Source: Pseudomonas sp. S37 (GTDB lineage: Bacteria > Pseudomonadota > Gammaproteobacteria > Pseudomonadales > Pseudomonadaceae). From it: a stretch of DNA of 64,000 nucleotides. The position numbers and the translations under genes are program-made. Below the pieces are notes generated by a model. The model had not been told where the DNA came from, did no database searches, and saw only the letters and a list, made by a program, of their open reading frames with translations. Below are positions 9,696-21,743 of this stretch, piece after piece. Within the stretch, counting starts at the first letter, position 1. Every line of letters starts with the position of its first letter. Where the stretch lies: assembly GCF_016658545.1 (NCBI RefSeq), contig NZ_JACVZC010000010.1, forward strand, positions 29,712 to 93,711, read 5' to 3'.

Positions 9696-10799
9696 ATGCA
9701 TTTCACCATTCAACGCGAAGCCCTGTTGAAACCCCTGCAACTGGTCGCCGGTGTCGTCGAGCGCCGTCAGACCTTGCCGGTCCTGTCCAACGTATTGCTG
9801 GTCGTGCAAGGCCAGCAACTGTCGTTGACCGGTACCGACCTGGAAGTCGAACTGGTAGGCCGCGTGCAACTGGAAGAGCCGGCTGAGCCTGGCGAGATCA
9901 CTGTCCCGGCGCGCAAGCTGATGGACATCTGCAAAAGCCTGCCGAACGACGCCCTGATCGATATCAAGGTCGATGAGCAGAAGTTGTTGGTCAAGGCCGG
10001 CCGCAGCCGCTTCACCTTGTCGACCCTGCCAGCGAACGACTTCCCGACTGTGGAAGAAGGCCCGGGCTCGCTGACCTGCAACCTGGAGCAGAGCAAGCTG
10101 CGCCGCTTGATCGAGCGTACCAGCTTCGCCATGGCTCAGCAGGATGTGCGTTACTACCTCAACGGCATGCTGCTTGAGGTTTCCCGCAACACCCTGCGTG
10201 CAGTGTCGACTGATGGCCACCGCTTGGCGCTGTGCTCCATGACTGCGCCGATCGAGCAGGATGATCGCCACCAGGTCATCGTGCCACGTAAAGGTATCCT
10301 GGAACTGGCGCGCCTGCTAACCGACCCGGAAGGCATGGTTAGCATCGTCCTGGGCCAGCATCACATCCGTGCGACCACCGGCGAGTTCACCTTTACCTCC
10401 AAGTTGGTGGACGGCAAGTTCCCTGATTACGAGCGCGTACTGCCTAAAGGTGGCGACAAACTGGTGGTCGGTGACCGTCAGGCCCTGCGTGAAGCCTTCA
10501 GCCGTACCGCGATCCTCTCCAACGAGAAGTACCGTGGTATTCGCCTGCAACTGGCTGCTGGCCAGTTGAAGATCCAGGCGAACAACCCCGAGCAGGAAGA
10601 AGCGGAAGAAGAAATCAGCGTGGACTACGAAGGTAGTTCGCTGGAAATCGGCTTCAACGTCAGCTACCTGCTGGACGTGCTGGGGGTGATGACTACAGAG
10701 CAAGTTCGTCTGATTTTGTCTGATTCCAACAGCAGTGCCCTGCTGCAGGAAGCTGGCAACGACGATTCTTCCTACGTTGTCATGCCGATGCGCCTGTAA
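9696..10799 (+). CDS. dnaN: DNA polymerase III beta subunit (sliding clamp)
   Basis: A 367-residue beta clamp, the ring that tethers polymerase III to DNA. It starts [38 protein letters not shown] (first residues match the family) and ends with the typical VMPMRL tail, which forms part of the partner-binding pocket. The gene lies 40 bases after dnaA and 14 before recF, a spacing consistent with one transcript. Confidence 0.98.
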   Translation: MHFTIQREALLKPLQLVAGVVERRQTLPVLSNVLLVVQGQQLSLTGTDLEVELVGRVQLEEPAEPGEITVPARKLMDICKSLPNDALIDIKVDEQKLLVKAGRSRFTLSTLPANDFPTVEEGPGSLTCNLEQSKLRRLIERTSFAMAQQDVRYYLNGMLLEVSRNTLRAVSTDGHRLALCSMTAPIEQDDRHQVIVPRKGILELARLLTDPEGMVSIVLGQHHIRATTGEFTFTSKLVDGKFPDYERVLPKGGDKLVVGDRQALREAFSRTAILSNEKYRGIRLQLAAGQLKIQANNPEQEEAEEEISVDYEGSSLEIGFNVSYLLDVLGVMTTEQVRLILSDSNSSALLQEAGNDDSSYVVMPMRL

Positions 10800-10813
10800 C
10801 CGTAGCAGGCGAC

Positions 10814-14342
<3,529 letters not shown>

Positions 14343-14389
14343 TTCAATCGCCTTTCGAAAGAATCAGTATCAGAAAGTCCATAAAATTA

Positions 14390-14417
14390 AAGCCCCGGCC
14401 TAGTGCCGGGGCTTTAT
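14390..14417 (+). terminator. Rho-independent terminator of the dnaA-gyrB operon
   Basis: Stem AGCCCCGGC / GCCGGGGCT (14391-14399 with 14405-14413) with a five-base loop, followed by TTTATATT. It starts about 50 bases after the gyrB stop. Confidence 0.88.
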
Positions 14418-14484
14418 ATTTTGAAGCCGATGATCGAGGACCCCATTGGCCAGCGACCTAGGTAGGTGAACTGATTTGTAACCC

Positions 14485-14610
14485 ATGAGGGTGAGTCATA
14501 CCCCAGCACTTCACGACCATTTTGTTGAAGCCAACAAAATGGTGTTGTTGGGCTCCGGTTCCCAGCGCGAGCTTGACGACGTGCACCTCTCGCGTACAAG
14601 TAATCGATTT
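14485..14610 (+). pseudogene. Remnant of a DinD/antirepressor-like gene
   Basis: From ATG 14485 one frame reads MRVSHTPALHDHFVEANKMV and continues LLGSGSQRELDDVHLSR before a stop. The DHF-x-E-x-x-KMV-x-x-GSGSQRE-x-DD-x-LSR pattern resembles the core of DinD/BRO-type proteins, which normally continue RYACYLIAQNGDP. Here that continuation is lost. I read this as a decayed fragment of a horizontally acquired gene. The match is from memory of the family and short. The rest of the gap up to 14834 has no feature I recognise; an open frame at 14595-14722 ends DSLATKKLL and has no clear relation. Confidence 0.4.
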
Positions 14611-14834
14611 TGTGGATGAGGGCAACGTCGCATTAATGCGAATTTGGGAAAAGCGCAAGATGGGCTATAAGACGATGGGGTACAGGATGGTCGACAGCCT
14701 GGCCACTAAGAAACTGCTCTAGCGGGCGATCGCAAAGCTCCTGTATCTACACTCGAAGGCAAATTAAACGAACCCCAGTATTACTGGCGTTCTGCTTTTT
14801 GATCCCCAGGAATGAAATATATTCCGGGCGGGCC

Positions 14835-15206
14835 CTAAGCCATCTTCACGGGCTTGATCAGGCTTTCTGCCGGAATGCCAAACAGATCGTGCAGCTTCCA
14901 TATCATGGGCAGCGTCAAAGAGCGCTTACGGTTCAGCACTTCATAGACCCGGTTTGTCTTACCGATGGCAGGAGCCAGATCGGCAGCGGTGAGGCCGGAC
15001 TGTTCCATGCGGAACTTGATGGCCTCGATCGGGTCTGGCAACTCCACTGGAAAATGCTTGCTCTCGTAAGCCTCGATCAAGGTGATCATGACCTCAAAAG
15101 CATCTCCCTCTGGCGTGCCAGGTTCTGGCTCACTCTCAAACAGCGGAGAAATCTCCTTGAGTGCAGCCCGGTAATCGTCATCGTTGCGGATTGGGCGGAT
15201 GTTCAT
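14835..15206 (-). CDS. higA: Antitoxin HigA, XRE-family helix-turn-helix protein
   Basis: A 123-residue antitoxin of the HigA (YgjM) type: an acidic N-terminal region that contacts the toxin (MNIRPIRNDDDYRAALKEIS), then an XRE helix-turn-helix (about 65-115) with MEQSGLTAADLAPAIGKTNRVYEVLNR-like helices. It should neutralise HigB and repress the operon through the palindrome at 15525-15547. It follows the toxin gene by six bases; toxin-first order is typical of higBA. Confidence 0.85.
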   Translation of the reverse strand: MNIRPIRNDDDYRAALKEISPLFESEPEPGTPEGDAFEVMITLIEAYESKHFPVELPDPIEAIKFRMEQSGLTAADLAPAIGKTNRVYEVLNRKRSLTLPMIWKLHDLFGIPAESLIKPVKMA

Positions 15207-15212
15207 AAATGG

Positions 15213-15515
15213 TCACTCCATCTCCACAGTGTTTGCGTCGATTTTGTCGTAATCCTCGTGCGTGCCAACAAATTTTATGTAGACCGCTCCAAAGCGGTAG
15301 GCAACGGCTACCACCAGCCTGTAATCGTTACCTTTGATATTGAAGACCACGCGCCTGCCTTTCAGGATGCTTGCGTTACGGTATTGGCTCTTGATGGCAT
15401 CAGGGCTGACCCATTTAGCGTTCCTGGTTTCGTCTACCCATGCGCGTAATGGCTGTTCAGCTTTTGGGTACATTTCCCAAAACGATTTCAACTGGCTGAT
15501 GGCGATAATCTTCAT
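15213..15515 (-). CDS. higB: Toxin HigB, RelE-superfamily mRNA interferase
   Basis: A 100-residue protein starting MKIIAISQLKSFWEMYP, with the HigB family pattern of a basic core (KGRRVVFNIKGNDYRLVVAV) and a C-terminal KFVGTHEDYDKID. HigB toxins cut mRNA on translating ribosomes. The ATG at 15515 lies only about eight bases from the proposed -10 element, so the transcript may be almost leaderless. The pair sits in a small accessory patch between gyrB and the sulfide cluster. Confidence 0.85.
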   Translation of the reverse strand: MKIIAISQLKSFWEMYPKAEQPLRAWVDETRNAKWVSPDAIKSQYRNASILKGRRVVFNIKGNDYRLVVAVAYRFGAVYIKFVGTHEDYDKIDANTVEME

Positions 15516-15522
15516 GGTTTGC

Positions 15523-15552
15523 AGTGTAGTCCCAAGGTGGGACTACATGCAA
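15523..15552 (-). promoter_or_regulatory. higBA promoter with HigA operator palindrome
   Basis: A perfect inverted repeat TGTAGTCCCA-AGG-TGGGACTACA spans 15525-15547. On the minus strand it sits between a -35-like TTGCAT (15552-15547) and a -10-like TACACT (15528-15523) with an 18-base spacer. HigA binding here would block RNA polymerase directly. The palindrome is seen directly; the promoter and the binding are inferred. Confidence 0.7.
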
Positions 15553-15583
15553 GGTTTGGCGAAATCGCTTAGAAACTATTCAA

Positions 15584-15599
15584 CGTTCCACGTGGAACA
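15584..15599. other. parS: parS site (downstream of the RcnB-like pseudogene)
   Basis: CGTTCCACGTGGAACA differs from the 16-base parS palindrome at one outer position. It lies between higB and the broken RcnB-like gene, about 7.5 kb from oriC. Confidence 0.85.
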
Positions 15600-15604
15600 G
15601 GCCT

Positions 15605-16012
15605 TCAGTAGCCAGTAAGAATGTTGACGATTACGCCACTGGCAATCGCTACCAGCACATAGTCTCCGTTCACATACAACCAGCGGTGATCGCGCGGCGG
15701 TGCATACAGGTGGCGTGCTTTCCAGTCGGTCACCCAGTAACGGTCGCCACGGTAATGCGGGTCGACCGCATGCCCACGCTGCCACTGTTGATGGGGTACC
15801 GGCATGCCTTATTGTGGGCGGAAGTTCGGGTCGCGGTACGCCGGGCCACGGCCATTGTCATGGCGACCTTGTTGCTGTGGTTGGCCATGTGGCGGGTTGC
15901 CCTGATGCGATGGGCCGCCATCATGCCGGTCAGGCGGGCCTGGCTGGGCGAAGCTGGCCAGAGGTGCGCTGAGCATGAGCGCGGCGCAGATCACGGTTAG
16001 GGTTTTCTTCAT
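15605..16012 (-). pseudogene. RcnB-family periplasmic protein, interrupted by an in-frame stop
   Basis: The first half (16012-15812) encodes a signal peptide MKKTLTVICAALMLSAPLASFA and a His/Gly/Gln/Pro-rich linker. The second half (15805-15608) encodes HWQRG-like then YWVTDWKARHLYAPP and YVLVAIASGVIVNILTGY, the conserved RcnB C-terminus. Both halves share one frame and are separated only by a TAA at 15811-15809. A CAA (Gln) to TAA change would restore a 135-residue RcnB-like protein (RcnB relates to nickel and cobalt homeostasis in E. coli). It may be a real nonsense mutation, a base-call error, or a case of restart at the ATG three bases on. Confidence 0.75.
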
Positions 16013-16125
16013 TTGTTGCGGTCCTCTGTGCGGTTAACTCATCAGACCATGGATTTGGGTACTTAATGTCAGGACAGAGGTAAAGGTCGGGTAAAGGTAT
16101 ACGAGGGTCTCTAGGCTTTCGCCAT

Positions 16126-16216
16126 ACCTGTGGGAGCGGGTTCACCCGCGAACACCGGCGAGGCCGGTGCCATGCACCGCGTCACATTCTTCGCGGGTAA
16201 ACCCGCTCCCACAGGT
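16126..16216. repeat. Paired REP element (family A)
   Basis: ACCTGTGGGAGCGGG...CCCGCTCCCACAGGT: two facing copies of the 35-base P. putida REP with CACCGGCGAGGCCGGTG between them. It lies between the RcnB-like pseudogene promoter region and the end of the sigma-54 regulator gene. Confidence 0.88.
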
Positions 16217-16287
16217 GTTGCGCTGTATTTGGGATCTGCGCTGTACCTTTGGGAGCTGTCAGCGATAGGGCCAGCACAGGCAACGGG

Positions 16288-17580
16288 TTAATTCAGACCG
16301 AGCGCCTTCAAGCGGCGGTACAGCGTGCGTTCGCTCAATCCCAGGTGAAGGGCAAGCTCACTGCGCGACCCCTTGAACTGCTCAAGGGCCTGCGCCAGCT
16401 CCCCTAGGTCATTACGCCGTCCGCCTGACTTCATGACCGGCATTGGCTCAATGTCTTCCGGCAAATGCTCCGGCCGAATCACCCCGTCATCAGCAAACAA
16501 TCGCGCCCGCTCCAGAATATTGCGCAGCTCGCGAATGTTGCCCGGGAACGGGTGCAACCCAAGCTGCTGCAAGGCACCGTCGCTCAAGCTGGGCGTCGAC
16601 TTGCCGGCCATGCGTTGCAGCAGGCTCAGCGCCAGCAAGGGCAGATCCTCGACCCGCTCGCGCAGCGCCGGCAGACGAATCGGGAAACCGCTGATGCGGT
16701 AGTAGAGGTCTTCGCGGAAGCTACCCTCGGCAACCATTTGCCTGAGCGGTTTGTGCGTCGCCGATACCAGGCGAAAATCGGAGTGCACCGTACGCAGGCT
16801 GCCCACCGGGCGGAAGCTGCCAGACTCGATCAGGCGCAGCAGCTTCACTTGCATGGCCAGCGGCACTTCGCCAATTTCATCGAGGAACAAGGTACCGCCA
16901 TGGGCTGCCTCAGCCAGGCCGATCTTGCGCTGGTTGGCGCCGGTGAATGCACCCTTCTCGTAGCCGAACAATTCGCTCTCGAACAGTGATTCAGTCAAGC
17001 CGGTGCAGTCGACCACCACCAACGGGCCGTTTGCCCTGGGGCTGCCCATATGCAGCGCGCGGGCGAACAATTCCTTTCCGGTACCCGACTCACCCTGCAG
17101 CAATACCGGAATCTGTGCTGGCGCCGCACGTTGCAGGCTGGCCAGGGCCGCTTTGAAGGCCGGAGCCCGGCCGACCAAGCCCTGCTCCTGAGGCTGCGCC
17201 GAAGCAAGGGTGATGGTAGTCAGGCGTTCGACAAAGGCCACCACCCTGCCCTGTTCGTCCAGGATAGGCCGCAGCTCGACATCCACATGCTCCGGCCCGC
17301 GTGGCGTGTGATGGATGTGCAACACCCGCTCCGGTACCTTGCTGTCCCACGCCTTGCGCATCGGGCAATGTTCGCCGGCCTGGTCGCACGGTACGGCGTA
17401 GTGGTGCGAGACCTTGTGGCACTTTTCGCCCAGCGGCGCCTGGTCATGGCTACCGAACTGGCGGCGATAGGCTGCGTTGGCAGCGAGGATGTTGTAGTCG
17501 GTGTCCAGCACGATGGTCGGCAGGGCATCGTGCTCAAGGTAGGAAACCAGCGCTAGGATGAGGGGATGGGCTTCAGGCAT
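16288..17580 (-). CDS. fisR: Sigma-54-dependent regulator, FisR-type sulfide/persulfide sensor
   Basis: A 430-residue activator with an N-terminal PAS-like sensor (about 15-130), a AAA+ domain ([21 protein letters not shown] for sigma-54 contact, [12 protein letters not shown]) and a Fis-type helix-turn-helix at the end ([20 protein letters not shown]). Three cysteines at 54, 65 and 72 match the spacing of the persulfide-sensing cysteines of Cupriavidus FisR. It is divergent from the dioxygenase and sulfide:quinone oxidoreductase genes, as in known FisR systems. I chose ATG 17580; an in-frame ATG at 17679 would add 33 residues over the regulatory region. The gene symbol rests on context and the cysteine pattern. 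Confidence 0.85.
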   Translation of the reverse strand: MPEAHPLILALVSYLEHDALPTIVLDTDYNILAANAAYRRQFGSHDQAPLGEKCHKVSHHYAVPCDQAGEHCPMRKAWDSKVPERVLHIHHTPRGPEHVDVELRPILDEQGRVVAFVERLTTITLASAQPQEQGLVGRAPAFKAALASLQRAAPAQIPVLLQGESGTGKELFARALHMGSPRANGPLVVVDCTGLTESLFESELFGYEKGAFTGANQRKIGLAEAAHGGTLFLDEIGEVPLAMQVKLLRLIESGSFRPVGSLRTVHSDFRLVSATHKPLRQMVAEGSFREDLYYRISGFPIRLPALRERVEDLPLLALSLLQRMAGKSTPSLSDGALQQLGLHPFPGNIRELRNILERARLFADDGVIRPEHLPEDIEPMPVMKSGGRRNDLGELAQALEQFKGSRSELALHLGLSERTLYRRLKALGLN

Positions 17581-17614
17581 GACGGCACCGTTTGGATGAC
17601 CGGCGCAGGGTAAC

Positions 17615-17690
17615 AAGGACTGCCAAACACTGCCATTGGCTGACAGTCGACTGCCATTCGCGCTGCCAGTACGGCCCACAGCTGTCAGCG
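17615..17690. promoter_or_regulatory. Candidate upstream activator repeats for the FisR-type regulator
   Basis: CTGCCA occurs four times (17620, 17630, 17651, 17663), with the related inverted TGACAG at 17641 and CTGTCA at 17682. The cluster lies 40 to 110 bases upstream of the candidate sigma-54 promoter, where enhancer sites are expected. The binding protein is inferred. Confidence 0.5.
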
Positions 17691-17728
17691 CCCGGCCGGT
17701 TTCATTGAGCCATGCGCGGGAAAAAGCC

Positions 17729-17744
17729 TGGCATGCATCTTGAT
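17729..17744 (+). promoter_or_regulatory. Candidate sigma-54 (-24/-12) promoter of the persulfide dioxygenase operon
   Basis: TGGCAT-N5-TTGAT fits the -24/-12 pattern except for A in place of C in the -12 TTGC. It is about 58 bases before the chosen start codon and next to a gene for a sigma-54 activator, which supports the call. Confidence 0.5.
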
Positions 17745-17801
17745 AAACCTCCTGTCACTGCCTACGCCTTAAAAGGCGCGGCGGATAAATTGGAGAACGT
17801 G

Positions 17802-18686
17802 ATGATCATCGGCAACAACCTTCACGTGGACGCCTTTTACGACAAGGCGACCTCGACCATCAGCTACCTGGTCATGGACCGTGAAACCCGGCAATGCGCG
17901 TTGATCGATAGCGTGCTGGATTACGACCCCAAGTCCGGGCGCACCTGCAGCGCGTCGGCCGATCGCCTGATCGAGCGCGTGACTGAACTGAATGCCAGCG
18001 TGCGTTGGGTGCTGGAAACCCATGTGCACGCCGACCACCTTTCAGCAGCGGCCTACTTGAAGGAAAAGCTAGGCGGCCATACCGCCATCGGCGCGCACAT
18101 TACCCAGGTGCAGAAAGTGTTCGGGGCCCTGTTCAATGCCGAGCCTGGTTTTGCCCGCGATGGCAGCCAGTTCGACGTGCTGTTCGAAGACGAGGAAGGG
18201 TTCCGCATTGGCAACCTGCGTGCCCGCGCATTGCACACCCCGGGGCATACGCCCGCTTGCATGAGCTACATGATCGAGGATGCTGGCGAGATCGCAGTGT
18301 TCGTCGGTGACACCCTGTTCATGCCCGACTACGGCACCGCCCGCTGTGACTTCCCGGGCGCTGACGCCCGCACCTTGTATCGCTCAATCCGTCGCCTGCT
18401 GGCCTTCCCCGACCAGACCCGCCTGTTCATGTGCCACGACTACCTGCCAGGCGGCCGCGACATGCAGTACGTCACCACCGTGGCCGAGCAGCGCGCCGGT
18501 AATATCCACATCCATCAGGGTGTCGATGAGGACAGCTTCGTCGCCATGCGTGAAGCCCGTGACAAGACCCTCGACATGCCGGTGCTGATCCTGCCTTCGG
18601 TGCAGGTGAACATGCGCAGCGGCCAGCTCCCCCCGCCGGAAGCCAACGGCGTGAGCTACCTGAAGATCCCGCTGAACAAGCTGTAA
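17802..18686 (+). CDS. pdo: Persulfide dioxygenase, ETHE1-like metallo-beta-lactamase fold
   Basis: Oxidises glutathione persulfide to sulfite plus glutathione. The 294-residue protein has the metal-binding motif THVHADH (H74, H76, D78, H79), then H149 in HTPGH, D170 in VGDTLF and H212, the pattern of ETHE1-type dioxygenases with a single iron. The start at ATG 17802 follows GGAGAA; the frame is open to 17712 but that would cover the promoter. It is followed 40 bases later by the sulfide:quinone oxidoreductase gene, giving the usual sulfide to persulfide to sulfite pathway. Confidence 0.9.
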   Translation: MIIGNNLHVDAFYDKATSTISYLVMDRETRQCALIDSVLDYDPKSGRTCSASADRLIERVTELNASVRWVLETHVHADHLSAAAYLKEKLGGHTAIGAHITQVQKVFGALFNAEPGFARDGSQFDVLFEDEEGFRIGNLRARALHTPGHTPACMSYMIEDAGEIAVFVGDTLFMPDYGTARCDFPGADARTLYRSIRRLLAFPDQTRLFMCHDYLPGGRDMQYVTTVAEQRAGNIHIHQGVDEDSFVAMREARDKTLDMPVLILPSVQVNMRSGQLPPPEANGVSYLKIPLNKL

Positions 18687-18726
18687 GCGCCCTGCCCCCA
18701 TAACCAGATTTCCAGGATTTACCGCC

Positions 18727-19998
18727 ATGCCTGCCTTGTTGTCCCCTGCCACTACCGACCACCACAAGGTGGTCATCGTCGGTGCCGGTGCCGCTGGTAT
18801 CGCCACTGCTGCCAGCCTGATCAGCCGCGATCCGTCTTTGGATATCACCTTGATCGATCCCGCCGAGGTGCACTACTACCAGCCCGGCTGGACCATGGTT
18901 GGCGCTGGTGTGTTCAAGGCGCCGAGCACTGCCCGTACAATGGCCTCGACCATTCCGCGCGGTGTGCGCTGGGTCAAGGCGCGCGTTCAGGGCTTCGACC
19001 CGTTGGGCCAGTTGGTCATGCTCGAAGATGGCCGCGCCATCAGCTATGAACAGCTGGTGGTCTGCCCCGGCCTCAAGCTGGACTGGGCCGCGATCGAGGG
19101 GCTTGGCGAGACCCTGGGCCGCAACGGTGTCACCTCAAACTACCGCTACGACCTGGCGCCCTATACCTGGGAACTGGTGCAAAAGCTCAAGCAAGGCCGT
19201 GCCCTGTTCAGCCAACCGCCCATGCCGATCAAGTGCGCCGGTGCGCCGCAAAAGGCACTGTACCTGTCGTGCGACCACTGGCTGCGCAACGGCCATCTGG
19301 GGGCGGTGAAGGCCAGCTTCTTCAATGCCGGCGCAGTATTGTTCGGCGTGGCGGACTACGTGCCTGCACTGATGAAGTACATTGAAAAGTACGCCGTGGA
19401 CCTGAATTTTTCCCACCGCCTGGTAGCCGTGGACGGCCCGAACAAGCGCGCCACCTTCGTGCGCAGCCTGCCCGATGGCAGCAGCGAAACCTGCACAGAG
19501 GCCTTTGACATGCTGCATGTGGTGCCGCCACAGGTAGCGCCGGACTTCATCCGCGAAAGCCCGCTGGCCGACAGCGCTGGCTGGGTCGATGTCGACCCGC
19601 ACACCCTACGCCATCGCAAGTACAGCAACGTTCATGCCTTGGGTGATGTAGCCAATACCAGCAATGCCAAGACCGCTGCGGCTGCTCGCAAGCAGGCACC
19701 GGTCGTGGCTAATAACGTGCTGGTGGCGCTGGGCAGGTTGCCGACCCTGGCCCAGTACGACGGCTATGGCTCCTGCCCGCTCACCGTCGAGCGCGGCAAG
19801 ATCGTGCTGGCCGAGTTCACCTATGGCGGCAAGCTGGCCCCGAGCTTCCCCAACTGGCTGCTGGATGGCCGCAAGCCGACGCGCCTTGCCTGGTTACTCA
19901 AGGCCCAGGCGCTGCCGCCGCTTTACTGGCGAGGCATGCTCAAGGGCCGCGAGTGGCTGGCGCGGCCACAGCCGCTGGCAGCCGAGGGTGGGCAGTGA
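18727..19998 (+). CDS. sqr: Sulfide:quinone oxidoreductase, type II (human-like)
   Basis: A 423-residue FAD enzyme of the inner membrane that oxidises sulfide and passes electrons to quinone. It has the FAD motif VVIVGAGAAGIATA (15-28) and the two catalytic cysteines of type II enzymes: C170 in KCAGAPQK and C350 in DGYGSCPL, which correspond to those of human SQOR. A third cysteine is at C113 in VVCPG. Its product, passed to an acceptor such as glutathione, feeds the adjacent dioxygenase. Its stop overlaps the TauE start (GTGA). Confidence 0.92.
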   Translation: MPALLSPATTDHHKVVIVGAGAAGIATAASLISRDPSLDITLIDPAEVHYYQPGWTMVGAGVFKAPSTARTMASTIPRGVRWVKARVQGFDPLGQLVMLEDGRAISYEQLVVCPGLKLDWAAIEGLGETLGRNGVTSNYRYDLAPYTWELVQKLKQGRALFSQPPMPIKCAGAPQKALYLSCDHWLRNGHLGAVKASFFNAGAVLFGVADYVPALMKYIEKYAVDLNFSHRLVAVDGPNKRATFVRSLPDGSSETCTEAFDMLHVVPPQVAPDFIRESPLADSAGWVDVDPHTLRHRKYSNVHALGDVANTSNAKTAAAARKQAPVVANNVLVALGRLPTLAQYDGYGSCPLTVERGKIVLAEFTYGGKLAPSFPNWLLDGRKPTRLAWLLKAQALPPLYWRGMLKGREWLARPQPLAAEGGQ

Positions 19999-20813
19999 TC
20001 GAACATCAATTGTTGGGCGCAGGCCTGGGCGCAATTATCGGCGCAGTGCTGGCGTTGACCGGCGCAGGCGGTGGGATTCTTGCCGTTCCCCTGCTGGTGT
20101 TCGGCCTCGGGCTGTCGATGGTCGAGGCGGCGCCGGTCGGCCTGTTGGCGGTAGGTCTGGCTGCGGCGGTGGGTGCGGTGCTGGGCTTGCGCCAAGGTTT
20201 GGTGCGCTACAGGGCGGCATTGTTCATTGCCCTGATTGGTGTGGCGGCAGCGCCGTTCGGGTTGATGCTGGCGCACCGTTTGCCGAATACACCCTTGCAG
20301 TTGGTGTTTGCCGGGGTGCTGGTTTACGCCTGCCTGCGCATCTGGCGCAAGGCGGCCAAAGAGCTGCGCGGCGAGGCCAATGATGCTCACCGCTTTATCG
20401 AGCCTTGTGTGTTGAACCCGCTTCAGGGGCGCTTGCGCTGGACCCTGCCCTGCGCACGCGCCCTGGCCTTCACTGGGGCGTTGTCGGGGTTGCTGTCCGG
20501 GCTACTCGGTGTGGGCGGCGGGTTCGTCATTATCCCGGCCCTTAACCGCTATACCAACCTGCGCATGGCCAGCATCGTTTCCACCTCGTTGGCGGTGATC
20601 GCCCTGGTCTCTGCCGGCAGTGTGGTCAGCGCCAGCCTTGCGGGTGTCATGCATTGGCAGGTGGGTGCCCCGTTTGCCGTTGGTGCAGTGCTCGGCTTGC
20701 TATTGGCCCGGCCGCTGGCGGCCAGGCTGGCCGGGCCGCGCCTGCAGCAGATGTTTGCTGTAGCAGGCTGGGCCGCGGCCCTGCTGCTGGCCGGCAAGGC
20801 GCTACTGAGCTAG
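19995..20813 (+). CDS. TauE/SafE-family sulfite exporter
   Basis: A 272-residue membrane protein with about eight hydrophobic segments and the internally repeated Gly-rich motif of the family (GAGGGILAVPLL near the start and GVGGGFVIIPAL in the second half). The GTG start at 19995 overlaps the preceding stop by four bases. In this place it most likely exports sulfite made by the persulfide dioxygenase, or moves another sulfur anion; substrate is inferred from context. Its end overlaps the convergent LysR gene by 12 bases. Confidence 0.88.
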   Translation: MIEHQLLGAGLGAIIGAVLALTGAGGGILAVPLLVFGLGLSMVEAAPVGLLAVGLAAAVGAVLGLRQGLVRYRAALFIALIGVAAAPFGLMLAHRLPNTPLQLVFAGVLVYACLRIWRKAAKELRGEANDAHRFIEPCVLNPLQGRLRWTLPCARALAFTGALSGLLSGLLGVGGGFVIIPALNRYTNLRMASIVSTSLAVIALVSAGSVVSASLAGVMHWQVGAPFAVGAVLGLLLARPLAARLAGPRLQQMFAVAGWAAALLLAGKALLS

Positions 20814-21689
20814 CAGCTCGTTCTGCTCTTCTGCACACAGGCCCAGCAGGTAGTCCCACACTACCCGCAGGCGCACTGACTTGTGCAGCTCGCGGCGCGT
20901 GCAGATCCAGTAACTGCGTTGGATGGTTTCGCCAGGCAGCACGCGCACCAGGGTGGGATCATGGCGGGCCATGTAGTTGGGTAGCACGGCGATGCCCAGC
21001 CCGGCGCGGGCGGCGGTTTGCTGGGCGATCACGCTGGTGCTGCGGAACACCACGTTGGGTGCCCGGCAGAAGCTGTTGAGAAACAGCAGTTCCTGGCTGA
21101 ACAACAGGTCATCAACGTAGCCGATCCAGTTGTGCCGGGCCAGGTCTTCGCGGTTGTGCAGTGGCGGCGCACGGTCCAGGTAAGCCTGGCTGGCGTACAG
21201 CGCCAGGCGGTAGTCGGTGAGTTTGCGCGTGATCAGCAAATCGGCGTTGGGCCGCTCCAGGTGGATGCTGATTTCCGCTTCGCGGTTGAGGATGCTGACG
21301 AAGCGCGGCACTGCTACCAATTCCACCTCCAGCCCCGGGTAGCGCTCGAACAGCGCGTTCATGCGCGGGGTGAAGAACATGATGCCGATGCCTTCGGTCA
21401 CCCCCAGGCGAATCTTGCCCAGCGGGGTGATGGCCTGGGTGATTTCTTCTTGCGCCAGCAGGGCGACGTTTTCCATGGCCTCGGCGTGCTTGAGCAAGGC
21501 CTGACCCGAGGGGGTCAGCTCGTAGCCCTGGGCATGCTGCACGAACAGCGCAGTGCCCAGGCTCTGCTCGATGCTTTCGATGTGCCGGGCCACGGTGCTG
21601 TGGGTGGTATTGAGGCGCTTGGCGGCGGTAAGCAGGCGGCCGCTGCGCTGCAACTCGAGGAAAAACCGCAGATCGTTCCAGTCGAACAT
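20802..21689 (-). CDS. LysR-family transcriptional regulator
   Basis: A 295-residue regulator with an N-terminal winged helix (MFDWNDLRFFLELQRSGRL, AAKRLNTTHSTVARHIESIE) and a LysR effector domain. It is transcribed away from the GMC oxidoreductase gene with about 235 bases between, so it probably controls that gene and the transporter behind it. The inducer cannot be told. A good Shine-Dalgarno AAGGA precedes the ATG. A REP pair lies in the shared upstream region. Confidence 0.9.
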   Translation of the reverse strand: MFDWNDLRFFLELQRSGRLLTAAKRLNTTHSTVARHIESIEQSLGTALFVQHAQGYELTPSGQALLKHAEAMENVALLAQEEITQAITPLGKIRLGVTEGIGIMFFTPRMNALFERYPGLEVELVAVPRFVSILNREAEISIHLERPNADLLITRKLTDYRLALYASQAYLDRAPPLHNREDLARHNWIGYVDDLLFSQELLFLNSFCRAPNVVFRSTSVIAQQTAARAGLGIAVLPNYMARHDPTLVRVLPGETIQRSYWICTRRELHKSVRLRVVWDYLLGLCAEEQNELLAQ

Positions 21690-21743
21690 GCTGATCCTTG
21701 TGGCTGTTCGTCCGACCCTTTCGCGGCGGTGCGACGATTCGAT

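Noticed and set aside
14595..14722. Short plus-strand frame ending DSLATKKLL as a gene
   Set aside because: No ribosome-binding site, no recognisable family and a decayed setting; I left it within the remnant region.
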